From Cohnella algarum (GTDB lineage Bacteria; Bacillota; Bacilli; Paenibacillales; Paenibacillaceae): a stretch of DNA of 64,000 nt. The notes beneath the pieces are model-generated. The model did not search any database. It had not been told where the DNA came from and was given only the letters and a program-made list of their open reading frames with translations. The stretch lies in contig NZ_JAFHKM010000002.1 of the NCBI RefSeq assembly GCF_016937515.1, positions 186,001 through 250,000 on the forward strand. Direction: 5' to 3'. The position numbers and the translations under genes are program-made. Below, one piece after another: positions 62,620 to 64,000 of this stretch (position 1 is its first letter; every line of letters begins with the position of its first letter).

Positions 62620-63700
62620 GCCTATCATCCTTTGCTTGTTTAATGAATTGCTTCAGAATTTGCTTGTAGCGGCCAAGGGACGGAATGTCCGCATATTCGC
62701 CGGGGCCGTGGTGATGGGCGCCCGCCGGTCCGAACTCGACGGCCGGAATGCCATGCAGAGCGTAAAACCGGGTATCGGCAGAGCCGTCTTGTCCGAAAAA
62801 GGAAGTTCCGGCGATGGCCTGCAGTTTTCGGACGAGCTTGTGCTCCGCCGTCGTGTCGACCGGGTAGCCGTGAAAATGGACCTTGATCTCGGCGTCGGGC
62901 AGCGCCTGCCGGATCATCCGAAGCAGGTCGTCCGCCTTCTGGCCGGGCAAATAACGGATATCGACGCCGAACGTACAGCGGTCCGGCACCTGATTGAACA
63001 CCGTACCTGCCTGAATTTTGGCGAGATTGAGCGACGGACGTTCGAAGTAAGGCGTGCTCTCTTCGAATATTCGCATCGAAGCGATTTTCTCGTAGTGCCG
63101 CAGCGCTTCGAGTATCGCGTTTTTGCCGAGCCAAGGCCGGCTTCCGTGGGCGGCGACGCCCGTCGCCTCGACGACGAGCTGGAGAATGCCTTTGGCTTGC
63201 AGCGCGATGTTCAGATCCGTCGGCTCCCCGCAGATGGCGATATCTCCTACCTCTCCCTGCTCGACCAGATAGCCCGTCCCCCTCTCGCCCCCGCTCTCTT
63301 CGTCGGGCACGAGCGCAAGCTTGACGGTGCAATCCGGCACGTCCTTCGCCAGTTCCGTCATCAGCACCATCATGCTGGCGACGGCTCCCAGCATGTCATA
63401 GCTGCCCCGGCCGTACAGTCTGCCGTTTTCCACGCGAGGCGCGAAGTCGTCGGGCTCTCCGGGCACGACGTCCAGGTGGCCGTTCAGCATGATGACGGGC
63501 AACCCCGATCCGACGGAGGCCACTACGCTTTTCAGGCCTTGATTCTCGTAAACTTTAACGTTCACACCCCCTTGTTCCAACCAGTCCGCGCAATAATCGG
63601 CGCATGCGTTGATCCGCTCGGGCGTCGTCGTTTCGAACCGGATCAGATGGCTGGCCAGAGCGGCGATTCGCTCTTCGTCCAGTCCGAGTGGCATTGTCAT
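62603..63700 (-). CDS. M20-family amidohydrolase (ArgE/DapE type)
   Basis: A 365-residue metallohydrolase. LNGHLDVVPGEP, GRGSYDMLGAVASMM, PDEESGGERGTGYL, CGEPTDLNI and GAHHHGPGEYADI give the two-metal site. First gene of the sigma-54 operon. A conventional gamma-glutamyl pathway uses a class-I amidotransferase-type hydrolase (PuuD); none is visible here, so this enzyme might remove the gamma-glutamyl group. That is a hypothesis. N-acyl amino acid hydrolysis is the alternative. Confidence 0.92.
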   Translation of the reverse strand: MTMPLGLDEERIAALASHLIRFETTTPERINACADYCADWLEQGGVNVKVYENQGLKSVVASVGSGLPVIMLNGHLDVVPGEPDDFAPRVENGRLYGRGSYDMLGAVASMMVLMTELAKDVPDCTVKLALVPDEESGGERGTGYLVEQGEVGDIAICGEPTDLNIALQAKGILQLVVEATGVAAHGSRPWLGKNAILEALRHYEKIASMRIFEESTPYFERPSLNLAKIQAGTVFNQVPDRCTFGVDIRYLPGQKADDLLRMIRQALPDAEIKVHFHGYPVDTTAEHKLVRKLQAIAGTSFFGQDGSADTRFYALHGIPAVEFGPAGAHHHGPGEYADIPSLGRYKQILKQFIKQAKDDRHEIQG

Positions 63701-63749
63701 ATTCAGCTGATGTCACCTCTCGTCTTTAAAAATGCCTGCACCATTATTC

Positions 63750-63767
63750 AAGCAAGAATCGTGCCAA
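63750..63767 (-). promoter_or_regulatory. sigma-54 promoter of the amine/amino-acid operon
   Basis: On the minus strand TTGGCACGATTCTTGCTT matches the sigma-54 consensus (TGGCACG-N4-TTGC) exactly, with GG and GC ten bases apart. It lies 50 bp upstream of the M20 start codon. Such promoters need an enhancer-binding activator. None is encoded in the window, so it may lie just to the right. Confidence 0.92.
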
Positions 63768-63941
63768 CGCATTGAAACGCAATCTTTTTTGTCAAAAAAC
63801 GCGGATTATCGCGCTTCATTCCCGCCCCGCAACCTTTCTTCCAAAATAACGGGCTCTTTCCGTCCCGCTTCGCCCCTTCGCCTTCCTCCCATTAATCCCG
63901 TTTTATCTCATTTATCCTGTTTGTCCCGTTTATTAAGGGAA

Positions 63942-63973
63942 CAAAAAAATGCCTTTTGAAGATTCAAAGGCAT
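63942..63973 (-). terminator. terminator of a minus-strand gene beyond the right edge
   Basis: ATGCCTTT and AAAGGCAT pair around a short loop, followed on the minus strand by a run of seven T. Stop triplets in the last 27 bases suggest that a minus-strand gene ends just outside. The remaining sequence between it and the sigma-54 promoter (63768-63941) holds no gene. Confidence 0.75.
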
Positions 63974-64000
63974 CTTTGGCTTCCGCCGTCATTATCGACT

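Overview
The window looks like the chromosome of a high-GC, spore-former-type Firmicute of the Paenibacillaceae (Paenibacillus/Cohnella-like). The evidence is consistent with this: YesM/YesN-type sensor kinase and AraC-type response regulator flanking a sugar ABC importer, CcpA-like cre sites, strong GGAGG ribosome sites, many GTG/TTG starts, class Ib nrdIEF with an NrdR box, and lipoproteins with LxAC lipoboxes. No rRNA, tRNA, CRISPR array, phage or insertion sequence was recognised. Almost all genes are metabolic.

Region 1 (1-24.8 kb, nearly all minus strand) is a plant cell-wall sugar locus. It holds a GH2 beta-galactosidase-type enzyme (cut by the window edge and frameshifted), a DUF1537 sugar-acid kinase plus a RuBisCO-like protein, a single-cysteine Asp/Glu-racemase-fold protein, a GH127-like enzyme (frameshifted), a two-component system with its ABC sugar importer, a GH78 alpha-L-rhamnosidase, a nucleoside-hydrolase-fold protein, and a compact operon of FGGY kinase, split transketolase and L-fucose-isomerase-like protein. 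A divergent LacI regulator faces that operon. Isomerase, kinase and split transketolase fit the non-oxidative D-apiose route; kinase plus RuBisCO-like protein fit the 3-oxoisoapionate (oxidative) route. With rhamnosidase and GH127 nearby, rhamnogalacturonan II or apiosides are the likely source. A 16-copy, 52-bp tandem hairpin array lies inside this locus.

Region 2 (24.8-37.3 kb) contains repeat-rich spacers, glcDF glycolate oxidase with a divergent GntR regulator, nrdIEF under an NrdR-type promoter, an AraC/ThuA divergent pair, and an MBL-fold hydrolase coupled to a frameshifted AbrB-type membrane protein.

Region 3 (37.7-52.5 kb, minus strand) is one long operon headed by a GntR regulator and an Rbs-type ABC importer. 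It continues with a large GH20-like glycosidase, an M20 amidohydrolase, RidA, an MBL hydrolase, a class-V PLP enzyme (frameshifted), a zinc alcohol dehydrogenase, a Gfo/Idh oxidoreductase and an FAH-family hydrolase, and ends in a chemoreceptor. It reads as an uncharacterised pathway for a nitrogen-containing or acylated sugar.

Region 4 (52.7-63.8 kb, minus strand) is an amine/amino-acid catabolic operon behind a textbook sigma-54 promoter: M20 hydrolase, SDR, glutamine-synthetase-like ligase, aldehyde dehydrogenase, a free ACT-domain protein, an ACT-MFS fusion, leucine dehydrogenase, an APC permease and a chemoreceptor.

Five genes are broken by an apparent single-base loss, four of them clearly in a G/C homopolymer. 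This suggests under-called homopolymers in the assembly more than real gene decay.
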